DNA of 64,000 nt, from NCBI GenBank assembly GCA_002335425.1, contig DDCB01000019.1, forward strand, positions 1 to 64,000, in the 5' to 3' direction. A program made the position numbers and the translations under genes. The notes beneath the pieces are model-generated. The model ran no database searches, was not told where the DNA came from, and worked only from the letters and a program-made list of their open reading frames with translations. Each line of letters starts with the position of its first letter. The stretch's first letter is position 1. Source of the stretch: Chthonomonas sp. UBA2017 (GTDB taxonomy: Bacteria; Armatimonadota; Fimbriimonadia; Fimbriimonadales; Fimbriimonadaceae). Positions 34,365 through 42,505 of this stretch are shown here, piece after piece.

Positions 34365-36071
34365 GTGATTGTGGAAGAGCATGGCCCCAACGAATCGTTA
34401 GAGCAACTTAAAAAGCGGATTGCAGAGCTCGAAGAGCTGGTGAAGCAGTCCAACAGCGCGTCCGGATCAAAGCCCACCCAAGCCGAGGCCCCGGTCGACA
34501 TTACGCCGATCAGCGAAGGGGAAATGACCCTGCGCCGCCTCGTCCAACGGATCGCCATGATCTTGCAGGCCGAAAAGATCGTGATCATGTTCTATGATCG
34601 CGAAATCGGCGAACTTCGTGGCATTCCGCCGGCGTTTGGCGTGGACGACGAACACCTGAACCTCTTCCGCATCCGAGCGACTCATGGGATTTCGGGTCAG
34701 GTCTTTCGCGACGGCGAGCCGATTCTCTTCCACGACGCCGCCAACGACCCCCGAGCCGACAAAGATCCGTTCGCTCTGCTTCACGTGGTCAATGGGATCT
34801 GCGTTCCGCTCGTCATCGAAAAGCGAGATGAAGAAAACCGAGTCATCGAGCGGTCGATGATCGGCGTTCTCCACTCCTTTAACAAGCGCCACGGTGAAGA
34901 TTTCAATGACGAAGACGTCCGGCTTCTCGAACGGATGGCCAAGAACGTCGGCTCGATCATCGCGAACCTTCAGATGTATCGCGAGGTCGTCGAAGAGCGC
35001 GAAGAACTCCTCCAAACGCTCGAATCCCTGAGCGCGGGCCTCGTCCTGATCGGCAGCGAAGGCCGAATCAGCCAGATGAACAGCTCCTGCCGAGCCATCT
35101 TTGGACTTGCGACCTCGCCAGTCGGAAAGCCTTACCCCGACCTGATCCCTAATCCCGAAATCAAGGAGATGGTCCTTCGTGGAGCGAATGGACAAGACGT
35201 CGGCACCGCCGAAATTACCGTCCATCTCCACGGCAACGACCGGATTTATCAAGTCAACGGGGCGCAAGTGAAGCACGAAGACGGCAAAGACCTGGGGGTC
35301 GTGCTGATCTTGAATGACGTCACCGATCTCAAGAACATTGAGAAGATGAAGTCGAGCTTCGTCGCGATGGCGTCGCACGAACTCCGCACCCCGCTCACCG
35401 CCATCAAGGGCTTCTCCAGCACGCTGCTCGAAGGCATCGACGACGATCTCTACACCAAAGAAGACCAGAAGGAGTTCTTGAACATCGTCGTGAACGAGTG
35501 CGATCGCCTGCGCCGCCTCATCGACGACCTCTTGAACACAAGCCGAATCGAAGCGGGCGAATCGCTCAAGCCGAGCTACGGCGAAGTGAAGATCCGGCAG
35601 CTCCTGGACAAGGTCCAAAAGATTCAACAGCAAGCGACGAACCGGCACGTCATCAAGCTCAGCGCACCGGACACCATGCCGATCATTGTCGGCGATGAAG
35701 ACAAGCTCGATCAGACCCTGACGAACTTGCTCAACAACGCGATCAAATACTCCCCGAACGGAGGAGACATCACGATCCACGCCAAGGTCGAAGACGAAAC
35801 GGACACCATCCTGCTCGGTGTCCAAGACCAAGGTATGGGGATTCCCGCCGAGCACGTCGACAAGGTTTTCGAGCGCTTCCACCGTGTGGACAACGAAGAC
35901 AACCGCAAGATCTATGGGACGGGTCTGGGCCTCTTCCTCGTGAAGCACTTGGTCGAGGATATCCACGACGGCCAAATCTGGTGCGAGTCTGAAGTCGGCG
36001 TCGGTTCGACGTTCTGGGTGCGATTGCCCCAAAAGCTCGACATTGAAAAGATGGAAGCGAACCTGGGCTAA
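34365..36071 (+). CDS. Soluble GAF-PAS sensor histidine kinase
   Basis: The product is 568 aa from a GTG at 34365 with AGGAG five bases upstream; this start puts a coiled coil (about 8-28) at the N-terminus. Domains in order: GAF (about 55-205), a helical linker, PAS (about 225-310, MNSSCRAIFGLATSPVGKPY), HisKA with the phospho-acceptor His at about 337 (MASHELRTPLTAIKGF), and HATPase_c with N box NLLNNAIKYSPNGG, GVQDQGMGIP and GTGLGLFLVKHLVE. There is no membrane segment, so the signal is internal. No response regulator is adjacent, so it is an orphan kinase. Confidence 0.93.
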   Translation: MIVEEHGPNESLEQLKKRIAELEELVKQSNSASGSKPTQAEAPVDITPISEGEMTLRRLVQRIAMILQAEKIVIMFYDREIGELRGIPPAFGVDDEHLNLFRIRATHGISGQVFRDGEPILFHDAANDPRADKDPFALLHVVNGICVPLVIEKRDEENRVIERSMIGVLHSFNKRHGEDFNDEDVRLLERMAKNVGSIIANLQMYREVVEEREELLQTLESLSAGLVLIGSEGRISQMNSSCRAIFGLATSPVGKPYPDLIPNPEIKEMVLRGANGQDVGTAEITVHLHGNDRIYQVNGAQVKHEDGKDLGVVLILNDVTDLKNIEKMKSSFVAMASHELRTPLTAIKGFSSTLLEGIDDDLYTKEDQKEFLNIVVNECDRLRRLIDDLLNTSRIEAGESLKPSYGEVKIRQLLDKVQKIQQQATNRHVIKLSAPDTMPIIVGDEDKLDQTLTNLLNNAIKYSPNGGDITIHAKVEDETDTILLGVQDQGMGIPAEHVDKVFERFHRVDNEDNRKIYGTGLGLFLVKHLVEDIHDGQIWCESEVGVGSTFWVRLPQKLDIEKMEANLG

Positions 36072-36087
36072 AGCCCAAGTTCGCTTC

Positions 36088-36810
36088 TTAGTCGCAAAGC
36101 AACGCCATCGCACAAGCGGCGGCGGCGGCTGTATCCACTCGAAAAACGCGAGGCCCCATCGTCGCGCCGCGATCTCCGATCAGGGCGACCTCGCGAGGCG
36201 CCCACCCCCCTTCGGGACCGATGACGAGAGTGGCCTTCGGAGACGAGCCCAGGCAGTGGGGAAGTGTCTGGGTAGTTCCTTCAACTTCGCTGAGCACAAT
36301 CGCGTCGGGTTGAGCCTCCAAGACTTCTATTAGGGATCCCGCCCAAGTCAAAGTCGGCAAGATACTGCGAAAGGACACTTCGGCGGCTTCGCGAATGATC
36401 GCCAGGAGCCGTCGCTCTTTCTCGGCCCGCTTCTTGGCGTCCCATCGCACGACTGTTCGCTCCGAAGGGAAGAGGAGAAAATGCGCGACTCCTAACTCGG
36501 TGCACATACGCAAGACTTCGTCGAGCTTATCAGGCTTCGGGAGCGCCTGAGCCAGAGTCACCACCCGGGAAGGCTGCGTCTCCAGCCGCTCCACATCTTG
36601 CGGAACCGCAGACCGACCGTCCAGAACGCAACGTACGATTCGGCCATCGTTGGGAAGAACCGCAATCTCGGCTCCCGAGCGAAGTCTCAGAACATTGTGG
36701 AGCTTCTCAAACTCTTCTCTGGGAATCTCTTGGGCACCCTCTTCCGGATCAAATCCGGGCCAAAAAAGTCGAGGCAGAGCCCTTAGCGGGAGAGCACGGC
36801 TGCGACCCAA
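36088..36810 (-). CDS. rsmE: 16S rRNA m3U1498 methyltransferase
   Basis: The product is 240 aa. It methylates U1498 of 16S rRNA at N3. Motifs: LPRLFWPGF near the start, HNVLRLRSGAEIAVL, QALPKPDKLDEVLRMCTELGV, and the SPOUT knot VIGPEGGWAPREVALI and GPRVFRVDTAAAAACAMAL. No ATG gives a sensible N-terminus. A TTG at 36810 is preceded by AGGAGG at 4-5 bases, so I place the start there; it lies inside the end of prmA (28-bp overlap). This is the last gene of the rpoZ-dnaJ-prmA-rsmE run. Confidence 0.9.
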   Translation of the reverse strand: MGRSRALPLRALPRLFWPGFDPEEGAQEIPREEFEKLHNVLRLRSGAEIAVLPNDGRIVRCVLDGRSAVPQDVERLETQPSRVVTLAQALPKPDKLDEVLRMCTELGVAHFLLFPSERTVVRWDAKKRAEKERRLLAIIREAAEVSFRSILPTLTWAGSLIEVLEAQPDAIVLSEVEGTTQTLPHCLGSSPKATLVIGPEGGWAPREVALIGDRGATMGPRVFRVDTAAAAACAMALLCD

Positions 36811-37628
36811 TCGCCCTCCTGCTCTTTGCGCTCCAATCGAAAACCTGTACGCTCGGCCGCGGCCAGTACGTCCGGCCAGTTCTGTTCGATGATCCCGGAG
36901 ACGATCCAATCTCCGCCGGGCTTCAGATGCGCTGGAACGTCTGGGGCCATCCGAATGAGCGCGGCACTGATGATGTTGCTCAAAACGATGTCATAGGTTT
37001 CGGCCTCAGGCAGACCCGATAATCCGGTGCCAACTTGCGCTTGAATCTCAACCCCATTTCGATCGGCGTTGTCCAATGTTGACCGAACGGCAACCGAATC
37101 CACGTCTACAGCAACCACATGCGAGGCTCCCATCCGGAGCGCGGCCACGCTAAGTATGCCGCTCCCACACCCGATGTCGGCAACTCGATGTCCCGGCTGA
37201 ACTCGATCCTCGATCAACTCCAACATGAGTCGAGTCGTCGGGTGATCTCCGGTGCCAAACGCCTGACCCGGGTCCAGGACAATCTCTAGGTCACCCGACT
37301 CCGCTTCGTAAAACTCCCACGAAGGTCGAACGACGAACCTTCGGCCCACTCGGCGAGGCTTAAAGAACTGCTTCCAAGCCTCGGCCCAGTTCACTTCTTC
37401 GATCGTCGTGGCTTCAACCGCAATCGCACCCGCCTCGACGAGCGTGGACTTCAGCCGCTCGGCGCGATCTCGATTCTCTGGATCGTCGGCGATGTAGCCG
37501 CATAGGGTCGGTGGGCGGTCCGTTTGGACCGTTCCTTCGATCCCTTCCTCGCGAAAAACTTCGATGGCCGGCGCCCAATCCGCAGGAGGCTGAGCAAAAG
37601 TCGCCTTGATCTCTATCCAACGGCTCAT
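36783..37628 (-). CDS. prmA: Ribosomal protein L11 methyltransferase
   Basis: The product is 281 aa. It trimethylates ribosomal protein L11 using S-adenosylmethionine. The N-terminal substrate-binding domain (about 1-110) is followed by the linker FYEAESGDLEIVLDPGQAFGTGDHPTT (in part) and the SAM domain with VADIGCGSGILSVAALRMGA and IVLSNIISAALI. Its start overlaps the dnaJ stop by four bases (ATGA), which points to translational coupling. The order dnaJ-prmA-rsmE is common in other bacteria. Confidence 0.95.
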   Translation of the reverse strand: MSRWIEIKATFAQPPADWAPAIEVFREEGIEGTVQTDRPPTLCGYIADDPENRDRAERLKSTLVEAGAIAVEATTIEEVNWAEAWKQFFKPRRVGRRFVVRPSWEFYEAESGDLEIVLDPGQAFGTGDHPTTRLMLELIEDRVQPGHRVADIGCGSGILSVAALRMGASHVVAVDVDSVAVRSTLDNADRNGVEIQAQVGTGLSGLPEAETYDIVLSNIISAALIRMAPDVPAHLKPGGDWIVSGIIEQNWPDVLAAAERTGFRLERKEQEGDWVAAVLSR

Positions 37629-38740
37629 TTTTTCTTCCTAAAGAGATTGCCGAGGATACCTGGGCCGGGACCGGATGGGTCTTCGCCCATCGTCTTTCCG
37701 AGTTCTCGAATGAGGCGCTCTTGCTCGGCGTTCAGAGTCTTCGGGACGCGAACGATCAGCTCGACATGGAGATCGCCTCGGCGTCCGCCGTGCAGTGCGG
37801 GTAGCCCCTGACCCTTGACTCGAATCACTTGGCCGGGCTGCGAACCGGGAGCCACTTCGAGTTCGACGTCGCCATCGACTCCTTCGATCGTGACTCGATC
37901 GCCGAGGGCGGCTTGAGGAAAAGTGACTTCGAGAGCGGTCAGCAGCTCCGTCCCCTGTCGCTCGAACCGGTCATCCGAGGCGACTTGTAAGACGACATAG
38001 AGGTCGCCGGATCGGCCTTGCCCCGTGCCTTGATGCCCTTCGCCAGCGTAGTGCAAGCTCATCCCAGAATCGAATCCCGGCGGCACTTTGACCGCTCGCT
38101 CTTGCTTAGCCGATTGAACGCCTCGACCTGCGCACTGCGAGCACTTGTCTTTGATCACAAACCCTTCGCCGGCGCAGGTCGGACAAGCGGTCATCGTTCG
38201 AACTTGGCCGATGAAGGTGTTCTGCACGCGGCTGACTTGCCCTGTGCCTTGACAGCTCGAACACTCTTCGGGCGATTTCCCACCCTCGGCTCCAGTTCCT
38301 CGGCAGCCCGAACAAGGATCGTTCCGAAGGAACGAGACGGTTCGCTCTGCCCCATGAAGAACATCTCGGAGGGTCAGCTTCAGATCGAGCCGCATGTCGC
38401 CACCATCTCGACCCTGACGCTTCCGACGTGGGGGCGCGCCGCCACCGAAGAACATGTCGAACAGGTCACCGAATCCCGCTCCTCCGGCAAAGAAGTCCCC
38501 TGGATTCGGGCCTGCTTGGTCGTCGGTCGTTCCAAACCGGTCGTAGCGAGCTTTTTTGTCGGGATCGCTCAGAATCTCATATGCGGAGTTGATCTGCTTA
38601 AACTTCTCTTCAGCCTCGGGATTGTCCGGATTTACGTCCGGATGGTATTGACGGGCGAGTTTGCGGAAGGCAGACTTAATTTGGGCGGCGTCCGCGTCGC
38701 GGGGCACACCCAGAACCTCATACAGGTCCACGTTCGGCAT
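37625..38740 (-). CDS. dnaJ: Second DnaJ co-chaperone
   Basis: The product is 371 aa with the full type I layout: J domain (LYEVLGVPRDADAAQIKSAF, YHPDVNPDN with HPD), Gly/Phe-rich segment (FFAGGAGFGDLFDMFFGGG), four zinc repeats (CSGCRGTG, CSSCQGTG, CPTCAGEG, CSQCAGRG) and C-terminal domains ending in a basic LFRKKK. This is the copy in the dnaJ-prmA-rsmE neighbourhood usual for the housekeeping dnaJ. It has no HAIR or CIRCE in front of it and lies 7 bp after rpoZ, so it is probably not heat-regulated through HspR. Confidence 0.95.
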   Translation of the reverse strand: MPNVDLYEVLGVPRDADAAQIKSAFRKLARQYHPDVNPDNPEAEEKFKQINSAYEILSDPDKKARYDRFGTTDDQAGPNPGDFFAGGAGFGDLFDMFFGGGAPPRRKRQGRDGGDMRLDLKLTLRDVLHGAERTVSFLRNDPCSGCRGTGAEGGKSPEECSSCQGTGQVSRVQNTFIGQVRTMTACPTCAGEGFVIKDKCSQCAGRGVQSAKQERAVKVPPGFDSGMSLHYAGEGHQGTGQGRSGDLYVVLQVASDDRFERQGTELLTALEVTFPQAALGDRVTIEGVDGDVELEVAPGSQPGQVIRVKGQGLPALHGGRRGDLHVELIVRVPKTLNAEQERLIRELGKTMGEDPSGPGPGILGNLFRKKK

Positions 38741-38747
38741 GGAGTTC

Positions 38748-39281
38748 TTAGTCGTCGCCGTTGGAGTCCTCGTCGCTGAGGTTCTCTTGCTCGGCGATGT
38801 CGGTCAGCGAAAGCGTCTCTTCTTCGCCATCTGCAGTGACTGCCTCGGGCTCGACGTCACCTTCGACCAGGAGATCGTCCAGACTCGGGCCTGCCCCCAA
38901 CTCTTCTTCGTCGTCGTGCAGGTCGGGATCGTCCGCGGCCAAGACCGACATCAGTTGCTCGGCCTCCGACTCGTCGAGTGCCGGGAGAAGGATGCCCAAT
39001 TCGCTCGGGATCGGCTCATCGCTGATGATCGGCAAGCCGCCTTCGGCGGTCAGGCTCGTGTCGGCCTCGGGGGCGCCCAGAATCGGCTTGATTTTGCCAG
39101 CGGCAATTTCCGCCAGAGCGATGGTCAGCGGGTGATTGGATTCAACACGGACCAGCGGCGGGGCCCCTTCTTTGAGTTGTTTGGCTCGTCGCGCCGCAAG
39201 ATTGGAGAGCACGAACTTGCCGCACTCCATCGAGTTTAAGGTGTCGGACTTTGGCAGAATGGGGCCGCTGGGGAGACTCAT
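38748..39281 (-). CDS. rpoZ: RNA polymerase omega subunit with a long acidic C-terminal tail
   Basis: The product is 177 aa, much longer than the usual 70-100 aa. The omega signature is in the first 65 residues: MECGKFVLSNLAARRAKQLK, GAPPLV and LTIALAEIAAGKIKP. The remaining 110 residues are low-complexity and strongly acidic (for example DDPDLHDDEEELGAG and EEETLSLTDIAEQE). An internal ATG at 39230 would start 17 residues later, at MECGKFV, and is an equally good start. It leads the dnaJ-prmA-rsmE run and is divergent from the amidohydrolase gene. Confidence 0.82.
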   Translation of the reverse strand: MSLPSGPILPKSDTLNSMECGKFVLSNLAARRAKQLKEGAPPLVRVESNHPLTIALAEIAAGKIKPILGAPEADTSLTAEGGLPIISDEPIPSELGILLPALDESEAEQLMSVLAADDPDLHDDEEELGAGPSLDDLLVEGDVEPEAVTADGEEETLSLTDIAEQENLSDEDSNGDD

Positions 39282-39339
39282 GGGTAACTTCCAAGCATAC
39301 CTCAGGCGGGATACTCCGTTGCAACTTCCCTTGAAGAGA

Positions 39340-39345
39340 TAAACT
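39340..39345 (+). promoter_or_regulatory. -10 hexamer of the amidohydrolase gene, leaderless geometry
   Basis: TAAACT lies 6 nt before the ATG at 39352, with TTGCAA about 15-16 bp further upstream as a -35. No Shine-Dalgarno sequence is present. Confidence 0.5.
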
Positions 39346-39351
39346 CATCCG

Positions 39352-40530
39352 ATGTTGCTTCGCCCCCAAGGGATCATGATCGATGGACATCTGGAGTGGG
39401 GCCTCGAAGTCTTCATCGTCGACGGGGAGATCGTCGAGCTTCGACCGCACACTGGGTTGCCGGATGATTACATCCTCTCTCCGGCCTTCGTCAACGCTCA
39501 CTCGCACTTTGAGTATCGCGGGCTCCAGGGCCAGGTTCCGGTCGGAGACTATTGGGCCTGGTTAAGGAACCTGACTGAGCTCAAGCAAGCTCTGTCCGCA
39601 GAGGAGGTCCTTCGAGACTGCCTCCAAGCTGCCGAAGAAAACCGCCGGACCGGCGTGGCCTGGGTCGGCGAGCACTCCGACCGCTTGGGCTCGGCCCCCG
39701 CGATGGTCCAGCACCAGCTCGAAGGCGTGATCTTTCAGGAGGTCATCACCTTCTTTGAGCATGATGATCCCGGGGCGAAGCTCGATTCGATCCGAGCCCG
39801 AGCGGAGCAAGCTCAAGCATCGGGCTTCGAATCGGTCGTTCTGAATCCCCATGCGCTTTTCACCGTTGATCCGAAGACCTTGGAACAGATCGGCCAAAGC
39901 CACGGGCCGGTGAGCCTTCACTTTGCCGAAACGAGGTTTGAGCGGGACCTGCTCGAAGCCCGGTCCGGCCCGCTCGCGGCTTTCTTCCGCGAGAACGAGG
40001 TGCCATTTCCGCGGTCTGAGTCGATGCTGGGTTGGCTTCAGGATTCGGGGCTCCTTCGGCCCGGAGTGCAGCTGGTTCATGCTTGCGATGTGACTGAAGA
40101 TGAGATCGAAGTGATGGCTGCTTCGGGGCTGACAGTGGCCCATTGCCCACGCTCGAACCAAGCGCTTGGATGTCCGGCGGCCCCCGTTTTCGAGATAGTC
40201 CGGGCGGGCATCGCGGTCGGGTTGGGTCTGGACTCCGCCGTCAGCTCCGGCCCGATCGACATGTTTGCCGAGATGCGGGCCGCGCGAGCGGTCAGCTTGG
40301 AAAGAGGCCGCCCGCTGTCGGCGGAGCAGATCTATCGCATGGCGACTCGTTGGGGGGCGGAGAGCGTGCCGGTCCTCGGGCCGGCGGGCACTTTCGGTCG
40401 TCTAGGCTGGGAGATTTTTGAAGGTTCGACAGTCCCACTGATCAAGCTTCACTTGCCGAACGCCACCGACACGGACTCCGTCCTTGATCAAGGCACCCCC
40501 GCTTGCGTCGAGTGGGTGGCGGTGCGATGA
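39352..40530 (+). CDS. Amidohydrolase, adenosine/aminofutalosine deaminase type
   Basis: The product is 392 aa. It belongs to the metal-dependent amidohydrolase superfamily, chlorohydrolase/deaminase branch: NAHSHFEYRGL (metal HxH), HFAETRFE, VHACDVTEDEIE, AHCPRSNQALG and GLGLDSAVSSGP with the catalytic Asp. This branch includes aminodeoxyfutalosine deaminase (menaquinone pathway), SAH/MTA deaminase and guanine-type deaminases; the length and HSHFEYR form fit the futalosine type best, but the next gene is ahcY, so an adenosyl-compound deaminase is also plausible. The specificity cannot be settled from sequence. Confidence 0.78.
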   Translation: MLLRPQGIMIDGHLEWGLEVFIVDGEIVELRPHTGLPDDYILSPAFVNAHSHFEYRGLQGQVPVGDYWAWLRNLTELKQALSAEEVLRDCLQAAEENRRTGVAWVGEHSDRLGSAPAMVQHQLEGVIFQEVITFFEHDDPGAKLDSIRARAEQAQASGFESVVLNPHALFTVDPKTLEQIGQSHGPVSLHFAETRFERDLLEARSGPLAAFFRENEVPFPRSESMLGWLQDSGLLRPGVQLVHACDVTEDEIEVMAASGLTVAHCPRSNQALGCPAAPVFEIVRAGIAVGLGLDSAVSSGPIDMFAEMRAARAVSLERGRPLSAEQIYRMATRWGAESVPVLGPAGTFGRLGWEIFEGSTVPLIKLHLPNATDTDSVLDQGTPACVEWVAVR

Positions 40531-40708
40531 GCCCGAGGAGACTGGGATATTCTCTTCCGCGGTTGAGATCTCGTTGGGCTGGGCGTAAAGACATGAACAA
40601 CAGTCCAACGAAGGCTGCCTTTCGATCGCACACGTCATGCTTTCTTTACCACACGAGTTTTTGAAACATGCCTCGTTCGGAGATGACTCGGAACAACTCA
40701 ACGTTTAG

Positions 40709-40734
40709 CCCGAACCCCCGAACCCCCGAACCCC
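40709..40734 (-). repeat. G-quadruplex-forming motif upstream of the ahcY promoter
   Basis: Read on the minus strand it is G4-TTC-G5-TTC-G5-TTC-G3: four G runs with three-base loops, about 31 bp upstream of the ahcY -10. Three similar runs occur at 22005-22024. Confidence 0.6.
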
Positions 40735-40764
40735 GGGCAGGGAACTTTCTTGGCACGGAAAGTG

Positions 40765-40770
40765 TATAAT
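40765..40770 (+). promoter_or_regulatory. -10 hexamer of ahcY
   Basis: A perfect TATAAT, 7 nt before the start of the riboswitch P1 stem. The -35 is poor (no TTGACA-like hexamer at 17 bp). Confidence 0.7.
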
Positions 40771-40776
40771 GAAGTG

Positions 40777-40850
40777 TCGGTAGAGGAGCGCTGCGGCCCG
40801 AAGGAGGGTTAGGCTCGACCGATACAAACTAACAGTTTGAACGGCGCTCG
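40777..40850 (+). ncRNA. S-adenosylhomocysteine (SAH) riboswitch
   Basis: The conserved core GAGGAGCGCTGC at 40783-40794, then AGGCTCGACCGA closing stem P1 with TCGGTAGAG (one mismatch), then AACGGCGCTC at 40840-40849. GAGCGC (40786-40791) pairs with GCGCTC (40844-40849) to form the pseudoknot typical of this class. It lies directly upstream of ahcY, the usual target: SAH binding turns expression on. The match to the known consensus is strong. Confidence 0.95.
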
Positions 40851-40888
40851 TGACCTTTCTAGGGCCTCGCGAGCGCCGTTTTTGTTTT
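40842..40888 (+). terminator. Riboswitch-controlled intrinsic terminator
   Basis: CGGCGCTCG (40842-40850) pairs with CGAGCGCCG (40870-40878), followed by TTTTTGTTTT. The left arm contains the GCGCTC strand of the riboswitch pseudoknot, so ligand binding would sequester it and prevent termination. Confidence 0.92.
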
Positions 40889-40931
40889 CGGCGTGAAGCT
40901 CGGCCCCCCAAGGAACCGAGAATACAACCTA

Positions 40932-42347
40932 ATGAGTATCACCGAAAACCTCATCAAAACTGACTTTCATGTCGCTGACCTGGGCCTGGCTGATTGGGGC
41001 CGAAAAGAGATCGCCATCGCCGAGACCGAAATGCCCGGCCTCATGGCGATCCGAGACGAATACAAGGCGAGCAAGCCGCTCAAGGGCGCCCGAATCGCTG
41101 GTTCGCTCCACATGACGATCCAAACCGCCGTTCTCATCGAGACGCTGGTCGAGCTCGGAGCCGAGGTTCGCTGGGCGAGCTGCAACATCTACAGCACCCA
41201 AGACCACGCAGCGGCGGCGATCGCTCAATCGGGCACCCCGGTCTTTGCCTACAAAGGCGAGACGCTCGATGAATACTGGGCTTTCACCCACAAGATCCTG
41301 GAGTGGAGCGACGGCGGCACGCCGAACATGATCCTGGACGACGGCGGCGACGCCACAATGCTCGTCTTGCTTGGAAGCAAGGCCGAAACCGATGCGAGCG
41401 TCTTGAACAACCCCAAGAGCGAAGAAGAAGTCTGCCTGTTCAACTCGATCAAGGCCAAGCTCGCCGTGGACTCCACCTTCTACAGCCGAATCAAGGCGAA
41501 CATCCAAGGAGTCAGCGAAGAGACCACCACCGGCGTCCACCGGCTCTATGAGCTCCAAAAGAAGGGCGAACTGCCATTCCCATGCTTCAACGTGAACGAC
41601 TCGGTGACCAAGAGCAAGTTCGATAACCTGTACGGTTGCCGCGAATCGCTCGTCGATGGCATCAAGCGAGCCACCGACGTTATGGTCGCCGGCAAGATCG
41701 CAGTCGTGGCTGGCTACGGCGACGTCGGAAAGGGTTCGGCCCAAGCTCTGCGCGCGCTCAGCGCCCAAGTCTGGGTGACCGAAATCGACCCGATCTGCGC
41801 CCTGCAAGCGGCGATGGAAGGCTACAAAGTGGTCACGATGGAGTATGCCGCCGACAAGGCCGATATCTTCGTCACCGCCACCGGCAACTACAACGTCATC
41901 AACCACGACCACATGGCGAAGATGAAGCACAACGCGATCGTCTGCAACATCGGTCACTTTGATAACGAAATCGACGTCGCTTCGCTGGAGAAGTATCAAT
42001 GGGACGAGATCAAGCCCCAAGTCGACCACGTGATCTTCCCCGACGGCAAGCGAATCATCATGCTCGCCAAGGGTCGCCTGATCAACCTGGGTTGCGGCAC
42101 CGGTCACCCGTCCTACGTGATGAGCAGCTCTTTCGCCAACCAAGTTCTGGCTCAAATCGAGCTTTGGACGAAGAAGGGCGAATACGCTCCTGGCGTCTAT
42201 GTTCTGCCGAAGTTCCTCGACGAGAAGGTGGCGCGGCTCCAGCTCACCAAGCTTGGCGTCGAGCTGACCCAGCTCTCGCCCGAGCAAGCCAGGTACATCG
42301 GCGTCCCCGTCCAAGGCCCCTACAAGCCCGAAACGTATCGGTACTAA
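40932..42347 (+). CDS. ahcY: S-adenosylhomocysteine hydrolase
   Basis: The product is 471 aa. It splits SAH to adenosine and homocysteine and so keeps methyltransferases active. The ATG at 40932 starts MSITENLIKTDFHVADLGLADWG. Motifs: GARIAGSLHMTIQTAVLIETL (in part), EVRWASCNIYSTQDHAAAAI, NVNDSVTKSKFDNLYGCRESL, the NAD loop VVAGYGDVGKGSAQALRAL, NIGHFDNEID and the C-terminal PYKPETYRY. The Lys in DSVTKSKFD and the C-terminal KxxxYRY are catalytic/NAD contacts. Regulated by the upstream SAH riboswitch. Homocysteine produced here is the substrate of YitJ. Confidence 0.98.
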   Translation: MSITENLIKTDFHVADLGLADWGRKEIAIAETEMPGLMAIRDEYKASKPLKGARIAGSLHMTIQTAVLIETLVELGAEVRWASCNIYSTQDHAAAAIAQSGTPVFAYKGETLDEYWAFTHKILEWSDGGTPNMILDDGGDATMLVLLGSKAETDASVLNNPKSEEEVCLFNSIKAKLAVDSTFYSRIKANIQGVSEETTTGVHRLYELQKKGELPFPCFNVNDSVTKSKFDNLYGCRESLVDGIKRATDVMVAGKIAVVAGYGDVGKGSAQALRALSAQVWVTEIDPICALQAAMEGYKVVTMEYAADKADIFVTATGNYNVINHDHMAKMKHNAIVCNIGHFDNEIDVASLEKYQWDEIKPQVDHVIFPDGKRIIMLAKGRLINLGCGTGHPSYVMSSSFANQVLAQIELWTKKGEYAPGVYVLPKFLDEKVARLQLTKLGVELTQLSPEQARYIGVPVQGPYKPETYRY

Positions 42348-42370
42348 GGACACATCTTAGGCTCAACGCC

Positions 42371-42414
42371 ACCGAGCGGCTCGCGTACTTCGGTTCACGA
42401 GCCGCTTCGGTTTT
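42371..42414 (+). terminator. Intrinsic terminator of ahcY
   Basis: AGCGGCTCG and CGAGCCGCT form a 9-bp stem, followed by TCGGTTTT. It begins 24 bp after the ahcY stop. Confidence 0.8.
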
Positions 42415-42492
42415 CCAAAGTTACTGGCAAGTGTCATTCGTTACGACTCAAGATTGACTCCCACGGCCCCAGTCCCCAACTTCCTCGGCGGA

Positions 42493-42498
42493 TATAAT
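42493..42498 (+). promoter_or_regulatory. -10 hexamer of the aminotransferase gene, leaderless geometry
   Basis: A perfect TATAAT followed by CGTTTTC and then the ATG at 42506: 7 nt, no Shine-Dalgarno sequence. The clearest leaderless case in the window. Confidence 0.65.
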
Positions 42499-42505
42499 CG
42501 TTTTC

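Larger units (their letters stand above)
40531..40931. other. 401-bp intergenic region with promoter and riboswitch of ahcY
   Basis: The first 175 bp hold no gene; 40709-40734 is a G-quadruplex motif, 40765-40770 a -10 hexamer, 40777-40850 an SAH riboswitch and 40842-40888 a terminator, each listed separately. Confidence 0.8.

Noticed and set aside
40750..40755. TTGGCA as the -35 of ahcY
   Set aside because: It is only 9 bp from the TATAAT at 40765, far from the usual 16-18 bp.
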